Origin: Brachycybe producta
Taxonomy: Eukaryota > Arthropoda > Diplopoda > Playtdesmida > Andrognathidae
Length of the DNA stretch: 64,000 nt
Assembly (NCBI GenBank): GCA_036925085.1
Contig: JAUPFP010000003.1
Coordinates: 4,335,979 to 4,399,978 of the forward strand
Direction: 5' to 3'
The notes beneath the pieces were generated by a model that did no database searches, was not told the origin of the DNA, and saw nothing but the letters and a program-made list of their open reading frames with translations. This document shows positions 39,978 to 51,289 of the stretch, piece by piece. Position 1 is the first letter of the stretch, and the number at the start of each line of letters is the position of its first letter. Position numbers and translations under genes: made by a program.

Positions 39978-40453
39978 TTGAAACTGAGTAATGAGTCTAA
40001 TGACAATTGTGAAACTGACAGTGTGACCCTCACGCTAGATGAACTTCAGTGGGAATCACTAGCAAAAAATAGAGCTGAACAAAGCCTTGCCCATCTTGAA
40101 TGCTTGCTAGTTCCATTGTTAAATAAAATTCTTACTAGAAACCCCTGTATATCTAGAAATGGCCATCCAAAGGCTGTTAGAGAAATAGGAGCTGGAACTG
40201 ATGCCATATTTGTGGTCTTTCTTTTCAAATGTCATTTAGACTATGGAATACTCTTCCAGCACAAAGTTCTGTTTTAGCACGAGTTCAATTTGACGATGAT
40301 GTCTATGCCTCGTCTCAGTTAAAACCATTTGTGACTGGAATTCAAGCGAGTTTGATCAACTCACTAAACTCGTGTAAACCCAGCTATTTAGAGACTATAC
40401 CGAGTCTGCCCACAGTGTCAAGATGGCTGCTGGTTAAAATAAAGACTTCCTAG
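39978..40453 (+). pseudogene. Unidentified coding-like stretch in two frames
   Basis: A frame at 39978-40277 encodes about 99 residues (LTLDELQWESLAKNRAEQSL near its start). A second at 40229-40453 continues in a different frame with about 74 residues (FRLWNTLPAQSSVLARVQFD). Both have ordinary amino acid composition in an otherwise AT-rich region, and AATAAA follows at about 40438. I recognise no family. It may be a decayed retrocopy, a transposon gene or a host exon with a frameshift. Confidence 0.35.
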
Positions 40454-40705
40454 CAGGTCACAGCAACATCAAAGATCCGACAGAGTTTCTCTTCTGTATA
40501 ACATTTTATTCTGTGGTTTGACGCGGCTGGTCCGATACAGTGTTACGGGGCAGAATTGCAACTGGTGCGATTCCGACCCGCAACACTGTTCCGTATCCAC
40601 ACCGACCCTAAACCCGGTATTTGTTTGAGAAATATTCATTATCAAACAGTTTATGGAACTTTTTACTTGCGCCAAACGGTGTTTATAATATATACGTAAA
40701 AGGTA

Positions 40706-40845
40706 TGTCGCATCCAATTGGTGCAATTGTCCATTACACGAAATGCATGTCCTTTTCGTGAAATGAATATTAAATAGTCTTGATGCAAAACACGAAATGG
40801 AAATACATTTCGTGTAATGGACAATTACACCAAATGGATGCGACA
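40706..40845. mobile_element. Short fold-back MITE with 40-bp arms
   Basis: TGTCGCATCCAATTGGTGCA is mirrored at the right end. Pairing is nearly perfect for about 40 bp per arm around a 60-bp spacer. No partner copy in the window. Confidence 0.7.
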
Positions 40846-41192
40846 ACAATACAGTACACATAGAAGAGAGTCAAGAGGTGTGGCCCCAACGGTTCCTTAT
40901 TTGTTGTCATCAAATAGGGCCTCCATTATTAGACGCGAAATGAGCGCAATTATTTTTCATTTCTTTTGTTTGCTTGTTGACAACTTTGGAACGCACAATA
41001 GAGAAGAATTTTCTTAAGTTTTACGAGCGTAATGTCATTCAAAACATAATTGTGCAGTAAAGTAAATTAAGACCTGAGAAACACTTAATAAACACAAAAC
41101 TCGAGAGATAGCAAAAGTTTGCTCGTAATATTCAATATAACTTGAGGAGCTTTTTTTTTCTTCAAAATGTCACATGTCCTTCTAAATATAAA

Positions 41193-41290
41193 GAGACCAT
41201 TATTTTCAGAAATTTCTTTTCAAAATATTGTCAAGAATTACCCAACGATTACCAAAACTGAGTTTTAAAATTAAAAATAATTAAAATCAT
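41193..41290. repeat. Repeat G, left-half copy
   Basis: AAAGAGACCATTATTTTCAG and the following TATTGTCAAGAATTACCC match one end of repeat G. It leads directly into repeat F copy 2. Confidence 0.55.
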
Positions 41291-41299
41291 AAAAAAAAC

Positions 41300-42078
41300 T
41301 TAAGAGGCTAAATCACAAAATTACTTCAAAAAATCTCCACAAAGAGCGCTAGCATCGTTTTTCTATTGAGCCCATAGACCCAATGTTAAAGAAAAATGTT
41401 AATTTTTAAAATACAAAGTCGCGGCGGCAATATGCTTATTTTTCATATTTAAAGTTGTCCAATATTAAGTTTTCAAAGTGCAATGTGCACCTTAAATATA
41501 TGCTGATCGAGTGATAGAATGACAAAAAATTGGTAAGTGTGGTTCTATTTTTAAAAAGTATTTCAAAATCGCGAATTTCTAACTTTTATGTTAAACTCCA
41601 TTGAATGCGCTACAAAAAAAAAACATTCATAAAAATGCTCGTAAAAATACGTAAAAAAAATTATAAAATACCAGAAAAAAATGAGCACGTGCGCTAATGT
41701 GTTGGCTTCAGTGTGGTTTTTAGGTATTTTTACTAGCATTTTAATGGATGTTTTTTTTTCTTATTTGGGTTTACTCAATGGAGTTTAACATAAGAGTTAG
41801 AAATTCGCGATTTTGAAATAGTTTTAAAAATAGAACCACACTTACCAATTTTTTTTGTTATTCTCTCACTAGATCAGCATATATTTAAGGTGCCCATTGC
41901 ACTTTAAAAACTTAATATTGGACAAACATTAAATATGAAAAATAAAACATATTGCCGCCGTGACTGCGTATTATAAAAATTAACATTTTTTCCTTTAATA
42001 TTGACTCTATGGGCTGAATAGAAAAACGATACTAGCGCACTTTGCGGAGATTTTTCGAAGTAATTTTACGATGTAGCC
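41300..42078. repeat. Large palindromic repeat F, copy 2
   Basis: AAGAGGCTAAATCACAAAAT to the inverted GTAGCCTCTTA. Same arm and centre blocks as copy 1. Confidence 0.7.
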
Positions 42079-43320
42079 TCTTAAATAAAAAGCTTGTAAA
42101 CACAAATACACACACATAGAATACGAAGCATGCACGCACAAATGAGAACACACACAAAGAGACAAAATAATATCAATGATATAATATAAGCATTCATTCC
42201 AGAAAGACATATATGTAATTCTTCCACTTAATTTACTTCCATTTGCAGTTAGTTTATTTTTTTTTATATTTTTTTTTTTATTATTAAGATTCTCAATTCA
42301 GAAATTCTTTTTTTTTTCCCAAGTAGGATGAAAACGCACAAGTATATAATAATGTAACCAATTGATGAGAAGAAAGAAGAAGACGAAGAAAAGAAAAAAA
42401 CACCAAACAACCGCATCAGTATCCAGATGAGTTACCAGTAAAGAGAAGAAGTGACAGTTTCCAATTACTATCTCTCTCTCTCTCTCTTTCTGTAAGCAGT
42501 TCCAAAACTAAGCATACAAAACACACGTCTACGGAAAAAAAAAATTAGATGGATAGCAACCGAGCTTTAAATAAAAGAAGAAAAATGAGCTTCCTTTTTT
42601 TCCTTTTTCATCTGAAACTCTTAACCTCACACACATAACATTACAATCTTAAACTACCTTTTCCTTCTAACTTAATTACTCTACCTCATATTACCATCAA
42701 GTAATTCCATATGGTCACAATACAGTAAAATAAAGTAATAACAAGATTCGAAGTTTTTATTGGTTTATTATCGAGAAAAAGAAAAAAAAAACCGGAGGAA
42801 GGAAGACAGATGTTAACGAATAAATATAAGTATATAAATAATAATAATGATAATAAGTATCCTGCTGAGGAAACTGATAAATACGTATTCCAATTCCCCC
42901 CCCCCCTCCCACAGATGCTAGGTTTTTTTTTTTATCAAATTATCATGCTTATTAAAGGGCCCAATGTGGCATTTAGGGATTGCATCCAGTGCTGAATTAT
43001 CAAATAGGTAGAGTAGGTGCTGGGCCTATGGGCCCCACGCCTTTTACAGGCCCCTGTCACAACGGATCAAAATAATATTCATTTCATATTGAAAGAAAAT
43101 TACAATTAAGTTTTCTTAAATTGTTTCCAGAATAAAAAAGAAAAAAAATAAATGCCTAGGGGCCTCCACAGGGTTTCATCTGGCACTGTTTGCATCAATT
43201 AAACCAATTAAATTGAAATCACTCAGTGGATTTCTTAGGTCGGTTCCATACAAGCCTTTTGTAAATTGCTTGAAACTCACGCTTGAAATTCAATTTTGAA
43301 AGTAGCTTGAAACTCAATAA
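42079..43320. other. Unassigned AT-rich sequence
   Basis: T- and A-runs, short (TC)n at about 42470-42488, a C-run near 42896-42906. No gene. Confidence 0.45.
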
Positions 43321-43329
43321 ATAAATTAA

Positions 43330-44215
43330 CAAACGTTGTCCAATTTTAAATTTTCAAAGCGCAATGTGCACCTTAGATATATGCTGATCTAGTGATAGAA
43401 TGACAAAAAATTGGTAAGTGCGGTTCTATTTAAAAAAAAAACTATTTCAAAATCGCGAATTTCTAAATCTTTGTTAAACTCCATTGAGTACGCCCATATA
43501 AGAAAAAAAAACATCCAGTAAAATGCTCGTAAAAATCCCTAAAAATAATTTTAAAAAATCACAATTAAACCACAGTGAAGCCAACACATTGGCGCACGTG
43601 CTGATTTTTTTTCTGTTTTTTTTTTAAATTATTTTTACGTATTTTTACGAGCATTTTTATGAATGTTTTTGTTTGTTTGTTTGTTTGGGCGATATACACA
43701 ATGGAGTTTAACATTAAGAGTTAAAAAATTCGCGATTTTGAAATACTTTTTAAAAATAGAACCGCACTTACCAATTTTTTGTTATTCTCTCACTAGATCA
43801 GCATATATTTAAGGTGCCCATTGCACTTTAAAAACGTTAAATATGAAAAATAAAACATATTGCCGCCGTGACTGCGTATTTTAAAAATTAACAGATTTTC
43901 TTTAATATTCGTCTCTATGCGCTGAATAGAAAAACGATACTAGCGCACTTTGCAGAGACTTTTCGAAGTAATTTTACGATTTGTCATTCTATCACTCGAT
44001 CAGCATATATTTAAGGTGCACACTGCACATTGAAAACTTAATATTAGACAACTTTAAATATGAAAAATAAACATATTGCCGCCGCCGCGACTGTTTCTTT
44101 TAAAAATTAACATTTTTTCTTTAACATTGGGTCTATGGGTTCAATAGAAAAACGATGCTAGCGATCTTTGTGGAGATTTTTCGAAGTAATTTTTGGACGT
44201 AGCCTCTTGATGACT
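43330..44215. repeat. Palindromic repeat F, copy 3 (rearranged)
   Basis: Contains F arms in both orientations. One arm end block (CGAAGTAATTTTACGAT near 43965) is followed by a second partial arm, so this copy carries an internal duplication. A (TTTG)n lies near 43665-43690. Confidence 0.6.
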
Positions 44216-44300
44216 TATTTTAAATTTTAAAAATCGTTGATTAAGTCTTGACAATATTTTGAAAAGAAATTTCTGGAGGTAATGGTCTCTTTAAAAGAAT
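44215..44300. repeat. Repeat G, right-half copy
   Basis: TTCTGGAGGTAATGGTCTCT and the sequence before it match the right end of repeat G, directly after repeat F copy 3. Confidence 0.55.
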
Positions 44301-45156
44301 GAAAACTTTTAATATTCCCCCTCCCCCTCCCCCCTACCCAACGAGGATGGCTCGCGATCCATTGGTTGCAGTTTTACATGTAAATATACTAAACAATGAA
44401 TGCGCTCTACATAAAATTTTAGGGGGGTCCTCTGTCTGTCTATGTGTGTTCTTACAAAAGACTAATTAAAAAAAAGAACAAAAGAGTTCGTTTCCTTTTA
44501 TGTCCCATTCTTCGTCATTAATTTCACTGAATTCTCTCTCTCTCTCCTTTGTTATTCTCCTGATCCATCTATTCTATGATGATGGCAAATTAAGAAAACG
44601 TATACATAAGCAATTCGAACAAAAACCTAATAAGAAAAGCAAGTTATTTATATTCATCATGATCCATTTCATTTCCAGGGTTCTCTCTCTCTCTCTCTCT
44701 CTCTCTGTTTATTTGAGACTCCATAATAAGAGCACTTTTATTTAATATGTTTCTAATGCAAGTAGCCCATTGAAGAAGCACTATGTGACTACTGCTGTAA
44801 TGTGTGCTTGCGTACAAACCATCAAATGTGTGTACGTGTCATACAATTTAACTATTCAACCAAAAATTAATTGTGACACAAAGACAAACTTTCGTTTTGT
44901 TTTTCATATACAGAGTGTTGTGACATGGCTGGACCTCTGCCAGCCTGTTCTGTTGATGCAGTGCGGCTAAGCCCCACGACGGGACTGGCCCTTTAGCACC
45001 ATCATTTTGTGATGATGCTGGCTCTGAACCAGCCCCTTGTTTTGAGTTGTGCCCGACACCACTGTGTGACATAGATCTAGTGCTTGCACCAGATTCAGCA
45101 CCGTTACCACTTAGTGATGAAACCGGATCTTTGCCAGTTTTGCCTGCTAGTGTCAA
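44301..45156. other. Unassigned; GC-richer from 44930
   Basis: (TC)n tract at 44682-44706. From about 44930 the sequence becomes G+C-richer. A minus-strand frame (44848-45165, 105 codons, including SGNGAESGASTRSMSHSGVG) has no recognisable domain. Confidence 0.4.
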
Positions 45157-45243
45157 TTGTGACATCCCAAAGTTTCAGTCCACTTAGTCCAAGCCCTAAC
45201 TTAGGGCTTGGACTAAGTGGACTGAAACTTTGGGATGTCACAA
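45157..45243. repeat. 87-bp palindrome, perfect 43-bp arms
   Basis: TTGTGACATCCCAAAGTTTC starts the left arm. The right arm mirrors it exactly, with a single C between the arms. Confidence 0.95.
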
Positions 45244-45320
45244 TGGACTTAAGGTGACTGTGTCTAGCGAGGGACTTAGGGCCCCTCAGTCCCTCACTAG
45301 ACACAGTCACCTTAAGTCCA
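45244..45320. repeat. 77-bp palindrome, 33-bp arms
   Basis: TGGACTTAAGGTGACTGTGT starts the left arm. One mismatch in 33 pairs, 11-nt spacer (45277-45287). It begins at the next base after the previous palindrome. Confidence 0.95.
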
Positions 45321-46349
45321 CAAAAAGACTCTCGTTTTAGCCGGGGCCGAACATGGACCTTTTCGAGTTGGAACACAGTCATGACTCGGGAATCTTTGGT
45401 ATAGATGCATAAAAATACAGATAATCATGGTTCCTCTTTAGCCTGGTTCTGAAGGAGCCAACTAAAGGGACACAGAAAGTTTCTGAGGGCCTCTGTTTTT
45501 GCTGGAATTGTTGGCTAAAGTCTCTTCCTGGGCTATTTTCACTTAAGAGAAAATAAACACTCACAACTCTTTTATATTTCATAAAAGTTCTCTTTATACT
45601 TAACAACTTTTGCTATTACATGGTAGTAAAAACCACTTGAAATTGATAATACAAACTTCTACTTAAACTCCGAAGTATTACATTCATTTTTAGAACACTT
45701 GAGTTCACAACATAGTCCAGAACTACTCTCTGGTTTGAACTTTCTAAAATTTCAAATCTAACTGTCCTGTTTGAACTCTAAAAACAGTCTCTCTGTTCAG
45801 TTTGAACTCTCAAACTTCTCTGTTCTAACTGTCCTCAAACATACATGGCACAGCACTTTCGTTCTGTCTTGGAGAGGGGCAATTAAGGCATGTGACAACT
45901 GTGCCATGCACAGGGGCCCCAAGGTTTAGGGGGATTCCGCCCGCCCCGCAAATAAATCACTTTGACTTGTCATATTCATTTTGTTACATTATATTTAAAA
46001 AAAAAAACTAAGAAATTCCCTATAGAAATTCCCTAATCGAATCTGTCTGTTCATTTATTGTACTCTATATGTGCTGCTAGTGGTGCCAGTAGCCTGGAGG
46101 ACGTGGAGTCCGATAATCAGTGCTGATAAAGTTTGCTTTTGGCAAACCGGAAATACTACATATCTGCAAACGGTACCCTTAGCTTGAATAATACAGCAGA
46201 AATATTTTAGTGGTGCTTCTCAAGAGAAAGCTAAAAGAAAAAAAAAAGCTGCAAAGAATGTTCTGTGGCACAGAACGTCCAGAAAATAACGTCATTTCTG
46301 AAAGTACTCAAACAGTTATTAAGCATAAGCAATGTCAATGACAATAACC
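45321..46349. other. Unassigned sequence
   Basis: Repeated TTTGAACTCT and AACTGTCCT motifs at about 45740-45840. No gene recognised. Confidence 0.4.
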
Positions 46350-47227
46350 AGGGGCCCGTTTCACAAAACTCCAAGTCTTGCTAGTAACAAGTACATTTTT
46401 ACAAGTTTGTAAAATATCTACTTACTAGCATTTCACACAAATTAACAAGTGTACACTTGTAACCACAAGTGAATTTTTACAAGTTTACAAGTAAATTACA
46501 TGTAAATCACAAAAGATCACTTGTAACTAACAAGTGCAATGGACAAACTTGTTACTGACACTTGTTACAAACCAAAGATTTTCTATTTATAACTCAAAAA
46601 AAGGTACTGGTAGATTGTTGTACAAGTGTTTTGAAATTAAACAGAATGTCCTTAATTAACTATCTCGTATTTCTTTCAAAATACACATGCACCTTATTTT
46701 GTAATGAAATACTTTTTGACGTTTTTGACACTTTGGAATTACAGGCAAAAAAAAGAAAACGACTATTTTATGAATATTGACACTTTTTGTTAACTACACT
46801 TGTTACAGACAAGTCCAATTTCACTTGTTCCCAACAACTTGTTACCTACACTTGTAAGATATAATTGTTACTCACAAGACTTTTAGTTTTGTGAACAAAT
46901 AAATATTCGTGAAACACGTGCAACTAGGCTTGCCACCTTTGCTCCTTTGTGGAGGACAGTCCTCCATTCGGAGGGAATGTCCTTCGACCAGGACCGTCCT
47001 CCATGAAGGCAAACATGTCCTCCACACAATAAATTGTACGAGCTCGTATAAAAACTTAAACACGTTCGTGGAGGATGGTCCTAACCAGAGGGCAGTTCTT
47101 CCGAATGGAGAACTGTCCTCCACAGGTGGGTGGCAAGCCTACCTGTAACCAACAAGTTGTAATGAGAAGAACTTGTAACCTACAATTGTTATGGGCAAGA
47201 CTTGCACTTTTGTGAAACAGGCCCCAG
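46350..47227. mobile_element. MITE H2 with GGGGCCCGTTTCACAAAA ends
   Basis: Left AGGGGCCCGTTTCACAAAA and right TTTTGTGAAACAGGCCCC are inverted. The interior is dense in ACTTGT and ACAAGT motifs. It contains the nested element at 46925-47141. H1 at 27715-28330 is a partial copy. Confidence 0.75.
46925..47141. mobile_element. hAT-like MITE I nested in H2
   Basis: TAGGCTTGCCACC at the left and GGTGGCAAGCCTA at the right. The flanking CGTGCAAC and CCTGTAAC match at 6 of 8 positions, while H1 shows the uninterrupted site once. The interior repeats GGAGGACAGT-type blocks in both orientations. Confidence 0.65.
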
Positions 47228-47888
47228 GATGCAGTGTTTGAAATTGATGTAAGCTTATTATATGTAAGAAGATTCATAATCATTCATTGGGAAACTAACC
47301 TCTAGGCGACCCCAGGTTCTACTTGGCACAGGGCCCCCTAAAAGTGTTAATCCGGGCCTGTTTTCAAACCCGTATTCGGGATAATTTCGTTGATCAATCG
47401 TTCCCAAAGACACAACGACGTCAGCCAAGTCAGCCAGCCAAGTGTATTACCACCACCGCCACCATGGAAACCATACAATTCCAATTTCAATGCCACTACT
47501 ATAAATAGAAATTCCATGCTAGAATCATCATCTTTTTTTGTATATCGCTGACCTAATCACGTCATCAAAATATATATAATAAAAAAAATGTGCTACTCCT
47601 CACCACCCAATTACCTCCCAATAATTATTACACAAAATCCCATTCATAATAATATAAGATGTTTAGAAGAAAGAAAAAAAAAGGTAAATATGGCAACGGC
47701 AAACTGGTGGAGATAATTTCGAACGTCACAAGCAGTGGGGGCGGTATATACTATTCCCATTCAATTAGTTGTACCAATGCAATTTCAATTGAAATTCTTC
47801 CCCTCTGTCTTTCTACAATGCGTCATCGCTCATTATTATCAACCATTTGCAATCGTTGCAATATTAAATAATAATTTAAAAAAAACAT
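47228..47888. other. Unassigned AT-rich sequence
   Basis: No gene or shared repeat recognised. Confidence 0.4.
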
Positions 47889-48076
47889 CACTAGGTGACC
47901 TACACTTTCAGATAGCTATTTAAAGAACTGTGTGTGTCACTCAGTGACCTACACTTTTTACATTCTACGAGCTGCGCTCCCTTAAACCTTCTCCAACATG
48001 CTTAATTTAACATAACTCCAATTTATCACTGATACAAAAAAAATCCTAAAGTGTAGGTCGCTGAGTGACCTACAGT
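47889..48076. repeat. Short inverted repeat N
   Basis: CACTAGGTGACCTACACTTT, CACTCAGTGACCTACACTTT and the inverted AAAGTGTAGGTCGCTGAGTG lie within 190 bp, a small fold-back sequence. Confidence 0.5.
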
Positions 48077-48112
48077 TATGAAGTTTAGTCCTACGATTAG
48101 TCTGTTCCGAGG

Positions 48113-49073
48113 TAGAGACCTACATAACGCCCATGGGCCGGTGGGCTTGGGCTGGCATTTTTATGTGAAAGGCCCATGGGCCTGGTGGGCTTCATGGGCC
48201 TAGTGGGCTTTGTAGGCTTCATGGGCCTAGTGGGCTTTGTAGGCTTCATGGGCCTGGTGTGCTTTGTAGGCTTCATGGGCCTGGTGTGCTTTGTAGGCTA
48301 CATGGGCCTGGTGAGCTTTGTGAGCCTGGTGAGCCTCGTTGGCTTTGTGCGCGTCTCATGGGGTTGTGGCCTTTGTGGGCACAATGGGTTTGGAAGGTGT
48401 TAGATCATTTCTCTCATGGGATTCTTTACAAATGTAAAGTATATAATTGAATCACATAATATTTTATATATATAATATCCCAGGTCTGTGTGTGTGTAAC
48501 GTCGGAATTTATATAAATTTGAATAAATGAACCGTTTTTTTTTTTATTCTCTTCCTTTGGAAAGTGTAGAAGGGGGAGAGAGAGAAAAGTGGGAGGGGGT
48601 GAGGGGAAAAGTTTGGAAAGTGTAGAAGGGGGAGAGAGAGAGAAAAGTGGGAGGGGGTGACTGAAATTGAAATGAAAGGAGTAAAAAAAAAGAAAAAACG
48701 ACGCGCATGCGCACAATTGCCTGTGAATTTTGCTCCCGTCATTTATGACGGGTTACCCCACTAGTTTCACATATTAATAAATGTAAAATAATTTTCAAAT
48801 AAAATCAATAAAATAAACATATTAAAGCCATTAACGGGGCAGTTTCTTTTCTTGGAAATATATATGGAAATTAGAGACCTACACAAAGCCTATGGGGATG
48901 GTGGGCTTTTACAAAAGCTCAGCCCAGCCCATGGGTTGGGCTAGGCTTGGATCGTCATTTTTATGTTAAATGCCCATGGGCCTGGTGGGCCTGATGGGCT
49001 TCATCGGCTGGGCCTGGTATAAAGTCTCATGGGCTGGGCTGGGCTTCAATTTTTTACACAATGTAGGTCTCTA
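48113..49073. mobile_element. hAT-type element M (compound copy)
   Basis: Ends TAGAGACCTACATAACGCC and ATGTAGGTCTCTA. A perfect 8-bp duplication TTCCGAGG lies outside (48105-48112 and 49074-49081). The interior has GGGCCTGGTGGGCTTCATG-like tandem repeats, a second internal end TAGAGACCTACAC near 48873, and the Helitron-like copy C4. A related copy is at 58936-59170. Confidence 0.75.
48478..48764 (+). mobile_element. Helitron-like element, copy C4
   Basis: Starts TCCCAGGTCTGTGTGTG, ends with the CCCGTCATTTATGACGGG hairpin and TTACCCCACTAG, followed by T. Shortest complete copy (287 bp). Confidence 0.75.
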
Positions 49074-49233
49074 TTCCGAGGTGGGACGAATCCTAATTTT
49101 TTTCAAATCTGAATCCGAATCCTAAAAGGTTCTTGAATCTCTTGAATCCTTCCTATAAGAATCCTATATTATTCATTTGGAAGAACCAAATAAATAAAAT
49201 CATATTAAATATTAAATTATTATATATATAAAA

Positions 49234-49627
49234 TCCCAGGTCTGTGTGTTTGTGTGTGTGTGTGTGTGTGTAGTAACAAAAACCATTGAAGCACGTCGGA
49301 ATTTATATAAATTTGAATAAATGAACCGTTTTTTTTTCTCAAGGTCAACTATATGTTGAACTCTTCCTTTGGAAAGTGTAGAAGGGGGGGGAGAGAGAAA
49401 AGTGGGAGGGGTGAGGGGAAAAGATTGGAAAGTGTAGAAGGGGAGAGAGAGAAAAGTGGGAGGGGTGCGGGGATAGTGTAGGGGGGAGAGAGAAACGTGT
49501 AGGGGGAAAGTGGAAGGAGGGAAACTGAAATTGAAATGAAAGGAGTAAAAAAAGGAAAAAACGACGTGCATGCACACAATTGCCTGTGAATTTTGCTCCC
49601 GTCATTTATGACGGGTTACCCCACTAG
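49234..49627 (+). mobile_element. Helitron-like element, copy C5
   Basis: TCCCAGGTCTGTGTGTTTG start, the same 3' hairpin and TTACCCCACTAG. The polypurine block is triplicated compared with C4. Confidence 0.75.
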
Positions 49628-49643
49628 TTATATATATATAATA

Positions 49644-49942
49644 TCCCAGGTCTGTGTGTGTGTGTGGAGTAACATTGGAATTTATATAAATTTGAATAAA
49701 TTAAGAAATGAACAGTTTTTTTTTTCTCAAGGTCAACTATATGTTGCACCCTTCCCATCCAAGAACCCCATGATATTAAACTGGAGAGGAGAAAAGGTTG
49801 GGAAGTGTAGAGGGGGGAGGGAGAGAGAGAGAGAGAAACGTGGAGGGGGAAAAAGTGAGAGGGGGTGACTGACATTGAAATGAAAGAAGTAAAAAAAGGA
49901 ACAAACAACGCACCCATCATTTATGACGGGTTACCCCACTAT
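49644..49942 (+). mobile_element. Helitron-like element, copy C6, in tandem with C5
   Basis: Starts 17 bp after the end of C5 with TCCCAGGTCTGTGTGTG. The 3' end has lost part of the hairpin (CATCATTTATGACGGG) and reads CCCCACTATT instead of CTAG. Confidence 0.7.
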
Positions 49943-50399
49943 TAATAATAATAAACAAGTGTGGCACTCATGGTCCCCGCGACAAGGTGATATTGGCGAT
50001 CCGGGTACAACACCGAAATTGCAACAATCACCGTTTTTTTTTTATAGTGAACGCTTCTATTGGACGTCAATGGAGTTAAAACTAATTTTACCAAAATTTT
50101 TAACAGTTTTTTTTTAAGGTTAGGATTCGAAAGAAACGAAAGATGAAAAAAGCACAAAGATTCGAGTTTTGAAATCTAGAATATTTTTCAAGATTCGCGG
50201 GATTCAAATGTCTCATATCCCTAGAAATAAGTAATCAGGTGGCCCTGGAGCCTTTATAGGCATCCGTAACTATAAACAGATAATGCTCTGGTCAAGCCTG
50301 TAACCAGGCTAGATATCGGGTTAAATCAATTGTCAACTAGAGTTCTAGCCTCTAACCATTTTTTATTATTATTGAAAAAACATAATTGTTGGTTGGATT

Positions 50400-50478
50400 T
50401 ACTTTCACAATTGCAGGGGTTTTGAGCCACAGATTGAGAAACATTTGCTTGATAGTGCATAAAAATCCGAGCTCTTAT
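50400..50478. repeat. Fragment of repeat S
   Basis: GATTGAGAAACATTTGCTTG and AAAAATCCGAGCTC match the right end of 5590-6035. Confidence 0.5.
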
Positions 50479-50514
50479 CATAAAATATTCACACTATACT
50501 AGGAGCTAAAAAAG

Positions 50515-50720
50515 ACAGGCAATTAGAAATCGGGACAAACAGAAGTTGGCTCCGCCCTTTTTATGACGAACGCAACTTCTAATTGGTTGGTTATCTAGTC
50601 TGACGTCACATGCTCCGTCCTTTTCAACGTCGAACCACACAACAAACCAATTAGAAGTTGCCGGTCGTCATAAAAAGGGGCGGAGCCAACTTCTGTTTGT
50701 CCCGATTCCTAATTGCCTGT
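50515..50720. mobile_element. ACAGGCA-type MITE, copy A8, with 9-bp duplication
   Basis: Full-length. CTAAAAAAG occurs directly outside both ends (50506-50514 and 50721-50729). Intact TGACGTCA. Confidence 0.92.
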
Positions 50721-51289
50721 CTAAAAAAGTATAATGTCACTTCGTGACTACAGAAGTAAAGTGGTTTTTATCACTCATTAGGTAAATGCTAAAATTGAAA
50801 AAAAAACTACCAGTAGGTGGAGGGTACAGAAATACCATCAGATTTGCTCTAGGAGCAAAGATATGACATTCAAGAGTAAAAAGGTGCCAACAGGTGGTAG
50901 TGGTGGTGTTTTTTTTTCTTTGTTGTTTTGTGGGTCACACACATTATAAGGCAATACAGACATTTCATTATCAAACTCGGTCATAAAACATTGTTAGCCA
51001 ATTAAACAAGTGTTTTACAAGGAGGAAACACGAACTCACTGTTCGTAATTGCATTTCTAACGATATATTTATGATAATCTTATTGTGTATTGTCAATCTA
51101 ATGAAGTTGAAATGGAATAAAGAAGCTCAAAAATATATATATATATATATATATTGAGCATCAAACAAACAAATGCAAAAGTGGAACAAACCGTTTTGAA
51201 CATAAATGAATCCAATTTCAAACTATATTATATAAAAAACAAATCCTGTAAAGTAGTCAAAAATCGTCAGAAAACCGTGCAAAATGCAA
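50721..51289. other. Unassigned sequence with (TA)n
   Basis: (TA)n at about 51134-51155. No gene. Confidence 0.5.

Larger units (their letters stand above)
49074..50223. mobile_element. hAT-type MITE E2, split by two Helitron-like copies
   Basis: The left part (CGAGGTGGGACGAATCCTAA, to about 49222) and the right part (from about 49943, ending ATATCCCTA) match E1 in order. Element M inserted in the first bases of its left end. Confidence 0.7.
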
